This document shows, in pieces, positions 8,920 to 18,149 of a stretch of 64,000 nt of DNA. This DNA comes from Pseudonocardia sp. T1-2H. Lineage in GTDB: Bacteria; Actinomycetota; Actinomycetes; Mycobacteriales; Pseudonocardiaceae. The notes under the pieces are model-generated. The model did no database searches. It saw only the letters and a list, made by a program, of their open reading frames with translations, and had not been told where the DNA came from. How positions within the stretch are numbered: the first letter of the stretch is position 1; each line of letters begins with the position of its first letter. The DNA lies in the NCBI RefSeq assembly GCF_038039215.1, contig NZ_JBBPCL010000001.1:1984001-2048000 (forward strand), read 5' to 3'. A program made the translations under genes and the position numbers.

Positions 8920-9960
8920 ATGCGCGTACTGGTCTGGAACGGTCCGTGGGACCTGACCATCGGCAGCCGTGAAGATCCGGAGCCCGGCCCGGGCGACGTC
9001 CTCATCACGGTGGCGGCCACCGGGATCTGCGGCTCCGACGTGCACGGCTTCACCGGCGAGAACGGGCGGCGCAAACCCGGGCAGGTGATGGGCCACGAGA
9101 CGGTGGGCCACGTCGCCGCGGTCGGGGCGGGCGTCGAGGGGCTGCGGCCCGGCGACGTGGTGACGGTCAACCCGCTGATCGCCTGCGGCCGCTGCGCCGC
9201 GTGTGCCGCCGGCGCCGAGCAGAGCTGCCAGGACCGGCGCGTGATCGGGGTGAACGCGGAGATCGTGTCCGCGTTCGCCGAGACGCTCCTCGCGCCCGCG
9301 AGCAACGTGATGGTGCTGCCCGAGACCATGCCACTGGAGTACGGCGCGCTGGTGGAGCCGCTGTCCGTCGGCTACCACGCCGCCCGCCGCGGCGGCTGCT
9401 CCGCGGCGGACGCGGTGCTCGTCGTGGGCGGTGGACCGATCGGCCAGGCCTGCGTGCTCGCCGCGCGACGGTCGGGCGCCACGCACGTGGTCGTCAGCGA
9501 GCCGAACCCGCACCGCCGCGCCCTGGCGGGCTCCCTCGGCGCCGTGGCGGTGGACCCCGGGTCCGACGGCGCCGTCACCGACGCCCTCGGCGGGCGCGCG
9601 ACGCTGGTGCTGGACGCCGTCGGCTCCACCGCGTCCATCGAAGCCGCAGCGGCGTCCAGCGGCTTCGGAGCGCGGATCGTGCTCGTCGGCATGAACGCGC
9701 CCCGCATCGACCTGCCGGCGTACGCCGTGAGCACCGAGGAGCGCACGCTCATCGGCAGCTTCTGCTACTCCGCGCAGGACTTCCGGGAGACGGCCGAGTG
9801 GGTCGGCCGGGCACCCGGGGTGCTGGAGCATCTGGTCGACGGGCGGGTGGACATGGCGGGAGCGGCCGAGGCGTTCACGGCGCTGGCCGCCGGCACGTCG
9901 GGGAAGAGCAAGGTGCTGGTGTTCCCGCACGGCCTTCCGGCGGAGGTGGACGGCCGCTGA
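8920..9960 (+). CDS. Zinc-dependent alcohol/polyol dehydrogenase (MDR superfamily)
   Basis: A 346-residue medium-chain dehydrogenase of the threonine/sorbitol/idonate dehydrogenase type, expected to oxidise a sugar-acid or polyol hydroxyl with NAD(P). Catalytic zinc ligands are in TGICGSDVHGF (Cys near residue 37) and GHETVGHV. The structural zinc Cys set is in CGRCAACAAGAEQSC (about residues 88-102), and the Rossmann motif is VVGGGPIGQACVLAA. AAAAGGGGAGCGCC precedes the ATG. It is the first gene of a co-directional group with the Nramp-related transporter. Substrate unproven. Confidence 0.83.
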   Translation: MRVLVWNGPWDLTIGSREDPEPGPGDVLITVAATGICGSDVHGFTGENGRRKPGQVMGHETVGHVAAVGAGVEGLRPGDVVTVNPLIACGRCAACAAGAEQSCQDRRVIGVNAEIVSAFAETLLAPASNVMVLPETMPLEYGALVEPLSVGYHAARRGGCSAADAVLVVGGGPIGQACVLAARRSGATHVVVSEPNPHRRALAGSLGAVAVDPGSDGAVTDALGGRATLVLDAVGSTASIEAAAASSGFGARIVLVGMNAPRIDLPAYAVSTEERTLIGSFCYSAQDFRETAEWVGRAPGVLEHLVDGRVDMAGAAEAFTALAAGTSGKSKVLVFPHGLPAEVDGR

Positions 9961-10029
9961 CGCTGCCCGACGGGGCGGACCACGATCGAAGAAGAGATCA
10001 GATCAGTGCCGACGGCAAAGGAGCCGTGG

Positions 10030-11433
10030 ATGTCCGAGACCACCGGTGTCGACCGGACCGACCCATACACCCTGACACCGGAGGGCATCAAGGAGCCGCC
10101 GGTGGGATGGAGGGCCAGCTTCCGGTACCTCGGTCCTGGACTGATCCTGAGCGCGTCCATCGTGGGCTCGGGCGAGCTGATCGTGACCACCACGCTGGGC
10201 GCCCAGGCCGGCTTCGCGCTGCTCTGGCTCGTCGTCTTCAGCACCTTCGTGAAGGTGGCCGTGCAGGTCGAGCTGGCGCGGTGGACCATCGCCACCGGGC
10301 AGCCCGCGCTCACCGGGTACAACAGGGTGCCGCCCAGGATCGGGCGGCTCGGCTGGGTGAACGTGCTGTGGATGCTGCTGGCGCTGTCCAAGTTGCTGCA
10401 GGTCGGCGGCATCATCGGCGGCACGGCGGTGGCGTTCAGCTTCCTGCTGCCGATCGGCGGTGACCCGCTCGGCTTCACGTCCCTGCTGGTCTGGACGTCG
10501 GTGCTCGCCCTCGGCAGCATCGCGATGCTGTACTCGAACCGGTACTCGCTGATCGAGCGCGGCGCGGTGGTCCTCGTCGTGGTCTTCACGACCGTCACCG
10601 TCCTCATCGCTCTCGGCCTGCCGCTCACGCCGTTCGCGTACGGCGCGGGGGACGTGGCCAGCGGCCTGACATTCCTGATCCCGGCCGGGGCGCTCGGCGC
10701 GGCGGTCGCGATGTTCGGCATCACCGGCGTGGGCGCCGACGAGATCACCTTCTACACCTACTGGTGCATCGAGAAGGGCTACGCGCGCTGGGCGGGCCCG
10801 AACGACGGCAGCGACGCGTGGGTCCGCCGGGCCAACGGCTGGATCCGGGTGATGTACAAGGACGCCCTCGTCTCGTGGGTCATCTACACGTTCGGCACGC
10901 TGGCGTTCTACCTCATGGGCGCCGCGGTGCTGCACCCCCAGGGCCTCGTCCCCGAGGGCAACGGGATGATCACGACGCTGTCCCGCATCTACACCGACAC
11001 GCTGGGCGAGTGGGCGAGCGTCGTCTTCCTGATCGGCGCGATCGCGGTCCTCGGCTCGACGATGTGGGCCGCGATCCCCAGCTGGTCACGGATGTACGTG
11101 AACCTGCTGGCCACCTTGGGCGTGCTGGACTGGCAGGACCCGGTGGCACGGCTGCGCTGGATCCGCGTCTTCACCGTGGTGCTGCCGCTCCTGTGGGCCG
11201 TCTGCTACCTCACCATCCAGTCGCCGGTGATCATGGTCCAGATCGGCGGCGTCATGACCGGGGTGTTCCTCGTGGCGGCGGTGATCGCGGTCTGGTACCT
11301 GCGCCGGGTGGACACCGACCCGCGGCTCTACGGCGGGCGCCTGTTCAACGTGCTGCTCGTCGTCAGCAGCGTCGCGATCGGGCTGCTCGGGGTCTACTCA
11401 CTCCTGCAGGCGTTCGGAGTGGAGATCGGCTGA
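10030..11433 (+). CDS. Nramp-superfamily transporter lacking the metal-binding DPGN motif
   Basis: The roughly 467-residue protein has about 11 membrane helices and Nramp-like helix order, beginning with FRYLGPGLILSASIVGSGE. Canonical Nramp metal transporters carry DPGN in TM1; here the equivalent position reads SASIVGSGE, so manganese or iron transport is doubtful. I prefer ATG 10030 to GTG 10006 because AAGGAG (10018-10023) sits 6 bp before it. The context (dehydrogenase upstream, KDPG aldolase and KDG kinase downstream) suggests uptake of the organic or sugar acid metabolised by this locus. A second divergent member lies at 14134-15573. Confidence 0.75.
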   Translation: MSETTGVDRTDPYTLTPEGIKEPPVGWRASFRYLGPGLILSASIVGSGELIVTTTLGAQAGFALLWLVVFSTFVKVAVQVELARWTIATGQPALTGYNRVPPRIGRLGWVNVLWMLLALSKLLQVGGIIGGTAVAFSFLLPIGGDPLGFTSLLVWTSVLALGSIAMLYSNRYSLIERGAVVLVVVFTTVTVLIALGLPLTPFAYGAGDVASGLTFLIPAGALGAAVAMFGITGVGADEITFYTYWCIEKGYARWAGPNDGSDAWVRRANGWIRVMYKDALVSWVIYTFGTLAFYLMGAAVLHPQGLVPEGNGMITTLSRIYTDTLGEWASVVFLIGAIAVLGSTMWAAIPSWSRMYVNLLATLGVLDWQDPVARLRWIRVFTVVLPLLWAVCYLTIQSPVIMVQIGGVMTGVFLVAAVIAVWYLRRVDTDPRLYGGRLFNVLLVVSSVAIGLLGVYSLLQAFGVEIG

Positions 11434-11463
11434 GCCTGCTCGATCGTACGCGGCCACCGGCCG

Positions 11464-11481
11464 GCGCAGCACGGGCTGCGC
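11464..11481. terminator. Possible hairpin after the first Nramp-related gene
   Basis: GCGCAG-N6-CTGCGC forms a 6-bp stem 31 bp after the stop of the transporter and before the IclR gene. There is no U-tract, so the call is weak. Confidence 0.35.
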
Positions 11482-11623
11482 GGCGACCGTGGAGCGGCGG
11501 TCGACACTTGTGACGGTGGGGAATGCGGCGCATGATGACGTACCAGTGCACAACGCTGTACTGCATTGCAAAATGGCGGTACCGGCCGGAGCCGTCCAAG
11601 ATCCTGTGGCAAGGGGTGCACCT

Positions 11624-12436
11624 GTGCCTTCCGCAGCACCGCGCAACTCGTCGAGCTCACTGCGCCGGGCCCTGGACCTCATCGGCGTCGTCGCGGCGCA
11701 CCACGGCGAGGGCGGTTGCACGCTCAGCCAGTTGGCCGCCGCCGCCGGGATCTCGAAGAGCACCGTGCTGCGGCTGAGGGCGCCGCTGCTCGAGTACGGC
11801 TATGTGGAGGTCGAGCCGGTCTCCGGTCGGCATCGGCTGGGTGCGGCACTCGCCCGCCTCGGCAGCACCTACCTCGACGGGCTCGACCTGCGGGCGACTG
11901 CCGCCGACCTCCTCCGTGAACTGGCCCAGGAGACCGCCGAGACCGTGCACCTGCTGGTCCCGGAGGGGGTGTCGATGGTCTACGTCGACAAGGTGGAGGC
12001 GCCGCGGCCGGTGCGTATGGCGTCCCGGGTCGGTGCCCGGCAGCCGATGTACAGCACCGCCAGCGGGCTGGCCTACCTCGCCTCGGCCGGCGAGGACGTG
12101 TTCGAGGCCGTCGTCGCGGCCGGACTGACTCCACGCACACCGCAGACCCCCACGACCGCCGCCGCTCTGCGCTCGGCGGTCCAGCTGGCCCGCCGGCGCG
12201 GGTTCGGGGTGGACGACGTCGCCAACGAGGCGCACATCCGAGGAGTGGCTGCCGTCGTCGTCGATGCCACCGGCGGGCCGGTCGCGGCCATCAGCGTCGT
12301 GGGCCCCGACTACAGCCTGACCGCCGACCGGGTCGACGTGCTCGGGAAACGCGCGATGGCGGCCGCCCACGCCGTCTCCGCACGCCTCGGCGCCCCCGTC
12401 CGTCCGGCTCCCGATCGAGAGGACCGCACACCGTGA
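11624..12436 (+). CDS. IclR-family transcriptional regulator
   Basis: The 270-residue protein has a winged helix (SSLRRALDLIGVVAAHHG to TVLRLRAPLLEYGYVE) and an IclR effector domain (HLLVPEGVSMVYVDKVEAPR, YSTASGLAYLA, RGVAAVVVDATGGPVAAISVVG). I choose GTG 11624, preceded by AAGGGG 7 bp upstream; the frame stays open further upstream but that extension is not IclR-like. It overlaps the aldolase gene by GTGA and probably controls the aldolase-kinase-transporter operon. The AT-rich stretch at about 11540-11575 probably holds the promoter. Confidence 0.85.
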   Translation: MPSAAPRNSSSSLRRALDLIGVVAAHHGEGGCTLSQLAAAAGISKSTVLRLRAPLLEYGYVEVEPVSGRHRLGAALARLGSTYLDGLDLRATAADLLRELAQETAETVHLLVPEGVSMVYVDKVEAPRPVRMASRVGARQPMYSTASGLAYLASAGEDVFEAVVAAGLTPRTPQTPTTAAALRSAVQLARRRGFGVDDVANEAHIRGVAAVVVDATGGPVAAISVVGPDYSLTADRVDVLGKRAMAAAHAVSARLGAPVRPAPDREDRTP

Positions 12437-13101
12437 GCGACCACCCCGCCACCCTCCAGCCGGCTCGCGTCCCCATGAGCGAGCAGCTGGTGACGACCCG
12501 CCTCGTCGCCATCCTCCGCGGCGAGAACGCCGCCCGCGCGGAAGCCGTCGTCGACACCCTGGTGGACAACGGCATCCGCTGCCTCGAGCTGACCCTGACC
12601 ACGCGCGGGGCCCTGGAGACCGTCGAACGCCTCGCGGCGCGGATGCCCGACGGCATCGAGCTCGGGATGGGCACCGTGCTCAGCGCGGACGACGTCGACC
12701 GTGCAGCCGACGCCGGCGCCTGCTTCGTCGTCTCACCGACGGTGGCCGTACCGGTCATCGAGGCAGCCCTCCGCCGCGGGATCGCGAGCTACCCCGGCGC
12801 GCTGACCCCGACCGAGATCCACACCGCGTGGAGCGCGGGAGCGAGCGCGGTGAAGCTGTTCCCCGCCGGGTCGCTCGGACCCGGTCACCTCAAGGCGGTG
12901 CGGGCCCCGCTGCCCGACATCCCGCTGGTGCCCACCGGCGGGATCGGCATCGACACGGTGGAGTCCTGGTTGGACGCGGGTGCCCACGCCGTCGGTCTGG
13001 GTGGCCCCCTGATCGGTGACGCGCTGGCCCCCGACGGCGATCTGTCCGCCCTGGCGGTCCGAGCGCGGGCCGTGTGTGCCGCGGCGGCAGGGCAGCGGTG
13101 A
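12433..13101 (+). CDS. eda: KDPG/KHG aldolase family protein (2-dehydro-3-deoxy-phosphogluconate aldolase)
   Basis: This class I aldolase cleaves 2-keto-3-deoxy-6-phosphogluconate (or the galactonate analogue) to pyruvate and glyceraldehyde 3-phosphate. The 222-residue protein has the TIM-barrel landmarks LVAILRGENA, CLELTLTT (with the catalytic Glu), GMGTVLSADDVDRA, FVVSPTVAVPVIEAA and the Schiff-base lysine in ASAVKLFPAGSLGP. Its GTG start overlaps the IclR stop by 4 bp, and its stop overlaps the kinase start. Eda-type proteins are usually 205-215 residues; the extra length is at the N-terminus, where ATG 12475 is an alternative start. Confidence 0.9.
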   Translation: MSDHPATLQPARVPMSEQLVTTRLVAILRGENAARAEAVVDTLVDNGIRCLELTLTTRGALETVERLAARMPDGIELGMGTVLSADDVDRAADAGACFVVSPTVAVPVIEAALRRGIASYPGALTPTEIHTAWSAGASAVKLFPAGSLGPGHLKAVRAPLPDIPLVPTGGIGIDTVESWLDAGAHAVGLGGPLIGDALAPDGDLSALAVRARAVCAAAAGQR

Positions 13102-14062
13102 GCGTGACCGCCGGCGGGCTGGTCACCCTCGGGGAGACGCTCGGATTGCTCGTCGCCGAGGACGTCGGGCCGCTCCCGTTGGTTCGTGGGATGCGGCTGA
13201 GCATGGGCGGAGCGGAGTCGAACGTCGCCATCGGGGTGTCCCGGCTCGGGGTGCCGGCGACCTGGATCGGTCGCCTGGGCCGCGACTCGGTCGGCGACCT
13301 GATCGAACGCCACCTGATGGCCGAGCGGGTGCACTGCCTGGTCCGGCGGGACGCTGCACCCACCGCGCTGATGCTGCGCGAGCGCCGCACCGCGACCGCA
13401 TCGCTCGTGTCCTACTACCGGCACGGCAGCGCAGGTTCGCATCTGTGTCCGGAGGACCTGCCCGACGATGTCATCGAGCAGGCCGGGGTCCTGCACCTGA
13501 CCGGGATCACCCCGGCGCTCGGACCCGGGCCGGCCGCTGCGGTCCGGGAGGCGATGCGGCGGGCCCGGGCGGCAGGCGTCCCGGTGTCGGTCGACCTCAA
13601 CTTCCGTTCCCGGCTCTGGGACGCCGCCACCGCGGCCCCCGTGTTCCGGGAGCTGGCTGCGGGCGCGGACATGCTGTTCGCGAGCGACGACGAGGCGCGG
13701 ATCGCACTCGGGATCCAGGACCCTGCCGGGGCCACGTCCGAGGAGCTCGCCGTGGCTCTCGGCGGGCTCGGCCCGACCGAGGTCGTGGTGAAGAGGGGCC
13801 GCCACGGCGCCACCGCCCGAATCGACGGCGCCGAGATCGACGTGCCCGCCGTACCGGTGGACGCGGTGGACACCGTCGGAGCAGGCGACGCCTTCGTCGC
13901 GGGCTACCTCGCTTCCCGGCTCACCGGCCGCGATGCCCACGAGCGTCTGTCCACCGCGGCGCTGACCGGAGCGTTCGCAGTCACCGTCCCCGGCGATTGG
14001 GAGGCCTCCCCCGACCACATGAGATGTCCCTGCTCGTCGCGGAGGAGAACGTCCAGCGCTGA
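13098..14062 (+). CDS. kdgK: 2-keto-3-deoxygluconate kinase (PfkB family), frameshifted near 14004
   Basis: This PfkB-family kinase would phosphorylate 2-keto-3-deoxygluconate (or -galactonate) for the aldolase encoded just upstream. It has LVTLGETLG, the Gly-rich GGAESNVAIGVSRLG, and the C-terminal signature DTVGAGDAFVAGYLASRL with the catalytic Asp. As read, the frame runs past its natural end and overlaps the next transporter. Restoring one G in the run at 14001-14004 gives the usual ending GDWEGLP, then a stop at 14062 and 321 residues. The GTG start overlaps the aldolase stop by 4 bp. The indel is probably a sequencing error. Confidence 0.85.
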
Positions 14063-14133
14063 GGACCACGGGCAACCGCGGCGCCGGCACCGTTCGGCCC
14101 CGGCCTCCTCCAACTCCCAAGAGAGGCACTCCG

Positions 14134-15573
14134 ATGACCAGTACGGATCGCAACGACGCGGTCTCCTCCGATCCCTCGCAGAACTTCCCGGTGAAGTACC
14201 TGCCTCGACCCCAGGTCCGTGACCTGCCCTCACCGCCGCTGCGTCAGTGGCGCTACGTCGGGCCCGGCATCGTCGCCGCCGGCGTGGGCCTGGCCAGCGG
14301 GGAGTTCATCCTCTTCCCCTACATCGCGTCCCAGGTCGGCCTGACCTTCGTCTGGGCGGCGCTGCTCGGCCTGATCACCCAGTACTTCCTGAACATGGAG
14401 ATCGAGCGGTACACCCTGGCCACGGGGGAGACGGCCGTCACCGGCTTCAGCCGGCTGTGGAAGCACTGGGGCCTGGTGTTCGCGATCCTGGCCTACTTCG
14501 CCAACATCTGGCCGGCCTGGGCGACCAGCTCCGCCACGCTGGTCACCTACGCGTTCGGCGGGAACGCCGCGGTCATCGCCGTGGTGATCCTCGTCCTGGT
14601 CGGGCTCATCCTCACGCTGGCCCCGATCGTCTACAACGCGCTCGAGAAGGCCCAGATGGTCAAGGTGGCCGCGATCGTGTTGTTGATCGTCGTCGGTGCG
14701 CTCGTCGCGATCGGCCCGGCCTGGGCGGACACGCCGCAGATCCTCACCCGGCCCGGGTTCCCCGTCGCCGAGCTCGGGTTCGCCCTGCTGATGGGCGCAC
14801 TGGCGTTCGCCGGTGCCGGCGGCGGTCAGAACCTGGTGCAGAGCAACTGGATCCGGGACAAGGGCTTCGGCATGGGCCACTACCTCCCGAAGATCGTCTC
14901 ACCGCTGACGGGCGAGGCGGAGGCCCGGGGCCGGGTCGGGTTCGTCTTCCCGCCGACGGAACAGAACCTCGCGCACTGGCGGGGATGGTGGCGCTTCGCG
15001 AACAGGGAGCAACTGCTCACGTTCGTGCTGATCTCGTTCGTGTCGATCGTGTTCATGTCGCTGCTGGCCTACGCGACGGTCTTCGGCAACGGGTCCGTGA
15101 CCAACGACATCTCGTTCCTCCAGGTGGAGGGGCGGGTCCTGATGGGCAGCGTGGGCACCTGGTTCGGCTACTTCTTCTGGATAATCGGTGCGGTGGCGCT
15201 GTTCACGGCGGCACTGGGCATCGTGGACTACACCAGCCGCCTGGCCGCCGACGTGCTGAAGACCATGTACTTCCCCGGCGCCTCGGAGAGCAAGCTCTAC
15301 GCAGGCCTCGTGTGGGGCCTGGTGATCATTGGGATCCTCGTCATCTCGGTCGGCTTCTCCCAGCCCCTGGCGCTGGCGGTCATCTCCGCCTGCACCGGCG
15401 GGACGATGATGTTCATCTACTCGGGGCTGCTGATCGCGATCAACCGCAAGATGCTGCCGAAGCCCATCCGCATCGGTGGGTTCAGGGCCGCTGCCCTGAT
15501 CTGGTCGTTCCTGCTCTTCGGGGTCCTCGCCGTGCTCACCGTGCAGCAGCAGATCGGCAAACTGCTCGGCTGA
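14134..15573 (+). CDS. Second Nramp-superfamily transporter lacking DPGN
   Basis: A 479-residue integral membrane protein with about 11 helices. The first helix reads YVGPGIVAAGVGLASGEFIL, so the DPGN metal site of true Nramp proteins is absent here too. A soluble N-terminal tail of about 40 residues precedes it. GAGAGG lies 8 bp before the ATG. It follows the KDG kinase and ends the operon at a strong hairpin. By context it should import the sugar acid degraded by KdgK and Eda; that is inference, since the family is annotated mainly for divalent metals. Confidence 0.75.
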   Translation: MTSTDRNDAVSSDPSQNFPVKYLPRPQVRDLPSPPLRQWRYVGPGIVAAGVGLASGEFILFPYIASQVGLTFVWAALLGLITQYFLNMEIERYTLATGETAVTGFSRLWKHWGLVFAILAYFANIWPAWATSSATLVTYAFGGNAAVIAVVILVLVGLILTLAPIVYNALEKAQMVKVAAIVLLIVVGALVAIGPAWADTPQILTRPGFPVAELGFALLMGALAFAGAGGGQNLVQSNWIRDKGFGMGHYLPKIVSPLTGEAEARGRVGFVFPPTEQNLAHWRGWWRFANREQLLTFVLISFVSIVFMSLLAYATVFGNGSVTNDISFLQVEGRVLMGSVGTWFGYFFWIIGAVALFTAALGIVDYTSRLAADVLKTMYFPGASESKLYAGLVWGLVIIGILVISVGFSQPLALAVISACTGGTMMFIYSGLLIAINRKMLPKPIRIGGFRAAALIWSFLLFGVLAVLTVQQQIGKLLG

Positions 15574-15587
15574 CCGCGGCCCCGACC

Positions 15588-15613
15588 GCCCCCCGCCGCC
15601 ACCTGCGGGGGGC
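15588..15613. terminator. Bidirectional terminator hairpin
   Basis: GCCCCCCGC and GCGGGGGGC pair as a 9-bp stem with an 8-nt loop. It lies between the convergent ends of the transporter (15573) and the GlcD-like gene (15626). Confidence 0.65.
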
Positions 15614-15625
15614 TGTCGTCCGGCG

Positions 15626-17023
15626 TCAGCGCTGCTCGGTCAGGACCTTTCCCGGGTTGAGGATGCCCAGCGGGTCGAAGACGGCCTTGATGTCGCGGTG
15701 GATCCGGGTGCTCAGTTCGCCCAGCTCGGTGGCGAGCCAGTCGCGCTTGAGGACGCCCACCCCGTGCTCGCCGGTGATCGTCCCGTCCAGTGCCAGGCCG
15801 AGCTCCATGATCGCGTCGAAGGCCCGGTGCGCCCGCTCGACGGCGGCGGGGTCGCCGCGGTCGAAGATCACCGTTGGATGCATGTTGCCGTCGCCGACGT
15901 GGCCGGGGCACGAGACCAGCACGCGGTGCTCCGCGGCGATCGCCTCGATCCCGTCGAGCAGCTCGACCAGCCGGGAGCGCGGGACGGCCACGTCGTCCAC
16001 GAGGGTGGCGCCCAGCTTCTCGATCGCGAAGTGCACCAGTCGGCGGGCCTCCATGAGCATCGCCGACTCGGTGGCGTCCGAGGCGACGGCCACGTCCAGC
16101 GCCCCGGCGTCGTCGCAGATCCGGCCCATCGCCGCGACGTCGTCGGCGGCCCGCGGGCCCCGGTCGGACTGGGCCAGCACGAGCGCCTCCACACCGGCCG
16201 GCAGCCCCATGTCCCGGTAGTCCTGGATGGCGCGCACCGTGAGGCCGTCGAGGAACTCGCACATCGACGGCTGCAGCCCGGCTGCCATGATCCGGGTGAC
16301 GGCGGTGAGCGCGTCGGCGACGGAGCCGAACGCCGCGGCGATCGTCAGGGCGGCCTCCGGGGCGGGGCGCAGCCCCAGCGTCGCCTTCGTGATGACGCCG
16401 AGGGTGCCCTCGGACCCCACGAGCAGCCGGGTGAGGTCGTAGCCGGCCACGCCCTTGGCCGTGCGGCGCCCGGTGCGCAGCAGCTCCCCGCTCGCGGTGA
16501 CCACCTCGAGGCCGCGGACGAAGTCGGCGGTGACCCCGTACTTCACGCAGCACAGCCCGCCCGCGTTGGTCGCCAGGTTGCCGCCGATCGTCGACAGCTC
16601 CCAGGACGACGGGTCCGGCGGGTAGTACAGGCCCTGTTCCAGCACGGCGCGCGACAGCACGGCGTTGAGCACGCCGGGTTCGACCACGGCGACCTGGTCG
16701 ACCGGGTCGACGTCGAGGATGCGGTCCATCCGGGTCAGCGACAGCACGATCCCACCCTCGATCGCGTTGGCCGCGCCGGAGAGCCCGGACCGCGCTCCCT
16801 GCGGAACCACCGGCACCCGATGCGCGGAAGCCACCCGCAGCACGTGCTGCACCTCTTCGGTGGACGTCGGCCGCACCACCGCCAGCGGCGACCCGGACGC
16901 GCAAAAGGCGGCTTCGTCGTGGCGGTAGGCCTCGGTGCTCGCCGGGTCGGTGAGCACGGCCTCGGTGTGAAGGCCCGCGGCGAGCTCGGAGAGCACGGTC
17001 CGGTCGGACGTGGGGTCAGCCAC
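15626..17023 (-). CDS. glcD: GlcD-like FAD-dependent 2-hydroxy acid dehydrogenase
   Basis: This FAD-linked oxidase (PF01565 plus PF02913) is expected to oxidise a 2-hydroxy acid such as glycolate or D-lactate to the 2-oxo acid. The 465-residue product shows the PCMH-type FAD motifs VVPQGARSGLSGAANA and STIGGNLATNAGG, then GYDLTRLLVGSEGTLGVIT. The C-terminal signature is PGHVGDGNMHPTV and TGEHGVG. It is about the length of E. coli GlcD, but no GlcE/GlcF subunits lie beside it, so it may act alone. The GTG at 17023 is preceded by GGGAGGGG. A small upstream ORF overlaps it. Oriented towards the KDG operon, with the GntR gene upstream. Confidence 0.85.
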   Translation of the reverse strand: MADPTSDRTVLSELAAGLHTEAVLTDPASTEAYRHDEAAFCASGSPLAVVRPTSTEEVQHVLRVASAHRVPVVPQGARSGLSGAANAIEGGIVLSLTRMDRILDVDPVDQVAVVEPGVLNAVLSRAVLEQGLYYPPDPSSWELSTIGGNLATNAGGLCCVKYGVTADFVRGLEVVTASGELLRTGRRTAKGVAGYDLTRLLVGSEGTLGVITKATLGLRPAPEAALTIAAAFGSVADALTAVTRIMAAGLQPSMCEFLDGLTVRAIQDYRDMGLPAGVEALVLAQSDRGPRAADDVAAMGRICDDAGALDVAVASDATESAMLMEARRLVHFAIEKLGATLVDDVAVPRSRLVELLDGIEAIAAEHRVLVSCPGHVGDGNMHPTVIFDRGDPAAVERAHRAFDAIMELGLALDGTITGEHGVGVLKRDWLATELGELSTRIHRDIKAVFDPLGILNPGKVLTEQR

Positions 17024-17087
17024 GGCGAGCCCCTCCCGTCACCAGTGCCGCGGCACTGCTGAAATCACCGTCGAGGTCATCACTCAT
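17016..17087 (-). CDS. Possible 23-residue leader ORF overlapping the glcD start
   Basis: ATG 17087 has a stronger ribosome site (TGGAGGAGACGCC) than glcD itself. The frame encodes 23 residues ending ALVTGGARRG and stops 8 bp inside glcD. It could be a leader peptide that couples translation to glcD. Given the single-base errors elsewhere in this window, it could instead be the true N-terminus of GlcD joined by a missing or extra base. A perfect 16-bp palindrome, CAGTGCCGCGGCACTG, lies within it at 17043-17058. Confidence 0.35.
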   Translation of the reverse strand: MSDDLDGDFSSAAALVTGGARRG

Positions 17088-17210
17088 GGCGTCTCCTCCA
17101 AGCAGGGCCGTCCGGGTGCCGGGAACGGGCCCGCGACGACTCATGGATCTCGGCCCCACCGCCCGGCGGGCCGACGGCGTGGCGGGCGACGACGAGGCGC
17201 CGCAATCTCG

Positions 17211-17948
17211 TCACGGCTGTCCCCCTTCGATCGCGCGCTCGCGGTAGAGCGGGCGCAACCGCTCGTGGTAGGCGAGCTCGAGGTGCTCGCGCATCGCCCG
17301 CTCCGCGGCCGCGGCGTCCCCGGCCAGGATCGCCGCGGTGACCCGCCGGTGCTCGGCGAGGGTCTTCGGGCCGATGCCGCGGTCGTAGTAGAGCCGGAAG
17401 ATGTGCAGGTGGCAGTGCGTCCGTTCGAACGCCTGCCGTACCTGATCGCTGCCGGCGAGCTCGGCCACCAGAAGGTGGAAGCGGGTGTCGTGCGCAGCGA
17501 GGGCCTTGTAGGCGTCATAGCTGTCCGAGTCCGGGGCGTCGCAGGAGTTCATCTCCGCCGCGAGCCGCTCCCGACCGGCGGGGTCGGCCCGTTCCGCGGC
17601 GCGGCCCGCCGCCCACGGCTCGATGAGCAGCCGGAACGCGTAGAGGTCGTCGAGCTGCGGGAGCGTGAGCAGCGCCGTCGTCCGGTACCCGCGCAGCGGC
17701 TCCTTGACCACGAGCTCGGCGGATTCGAGCCGGGCCAGCGCCTCCCGCACCGGCGTGGGGGAGACCCTCAGCTGCCGGGCCAGCCCGTCGATCGAGACCC
17801 GGGCGCCGGGTTCGATGGAGTGGTCCATGATCAGCGTCTTGACGGCCTCGTGGACGTCGTCGGCGAGTACCGGCCGGCGAGGCAGTCGGGCCACGGTGGC
17901 CGGGCCCCGGTCTGCGCCGTGCGTCGATCCGCTCGCAGGGCCCCTCAT
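17211..17948 (-). CDS. GntR-family regulator, FCD (FadR) subfamily
   Basis: The 245-residue protein has an N-terminal winged helix (RQLRVSPTPVREALARLESA, about residues 65-85) and a helical FCD effector domain with metal-binding His/Asp positions (HDTRFHLLVAEL, EHRRVTAAI, REHLELAYHERL). I place the start at ATG 17948, which AGGAGG precedes; a GTG at 17987 is the alternative. A perfect ATCCTATAGGAT palindrome lies about 90 bp upstream. It probably represses glcD and itself in response to an organic acid. Confidence 0.85.
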   Translation of the reverse strand: MRGPASGSTHGADRGPATVARLPRRPVLADDVHEAVKTLIMDHSIEPGARVSIDGLARQLRVSPTPVREALARLESAELVVKEPLRGYRTTALLTLPQLDDLYAFRLLIEPWAAGRAAERADPAGRERLAAEMNSCDAPDSDSYDAYKALAAHDTRFHLLVAELAGSDQVRQAFERTHCHLHIFRLYYDRGIGPKTLAEHRRVTAAILAGDAAAAERAMREHLELAYHERLRPLYRERAIEGGQP

Positions 17949-18034
17949 CGCCCGTCCTCCTCGCGTTCGGCCGCCGTCGGTCCGCACCCCTTGGTCGGTG
18001 CCGCCCGCTCTCCGATCACCGTTACCTGCACCGG

Positions 18035-18046
18035 ATCCTATAGGAT
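18035..18046. promoter_or_regulatory. Palindromic operator, likely GntR site
   Basis: ATCCTATAGGAT is a perfect 12-bp palindrome in an AT-richer patch upstream of the GntR gene. Short palindromes of this form are common operators for GntR/FCD regulators. Confidence 0.6.
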
Positions 18047-18149
18047 TTTCTCTCCGTTTCCTCGTCCTCGGGCACTGTCACCGGTGGAGGCCGGCAGGCG
18101 AACGCCGCCACCGCGGAGTCGGTCGGGTCGCGGGACCGGGAGCTCCGGG

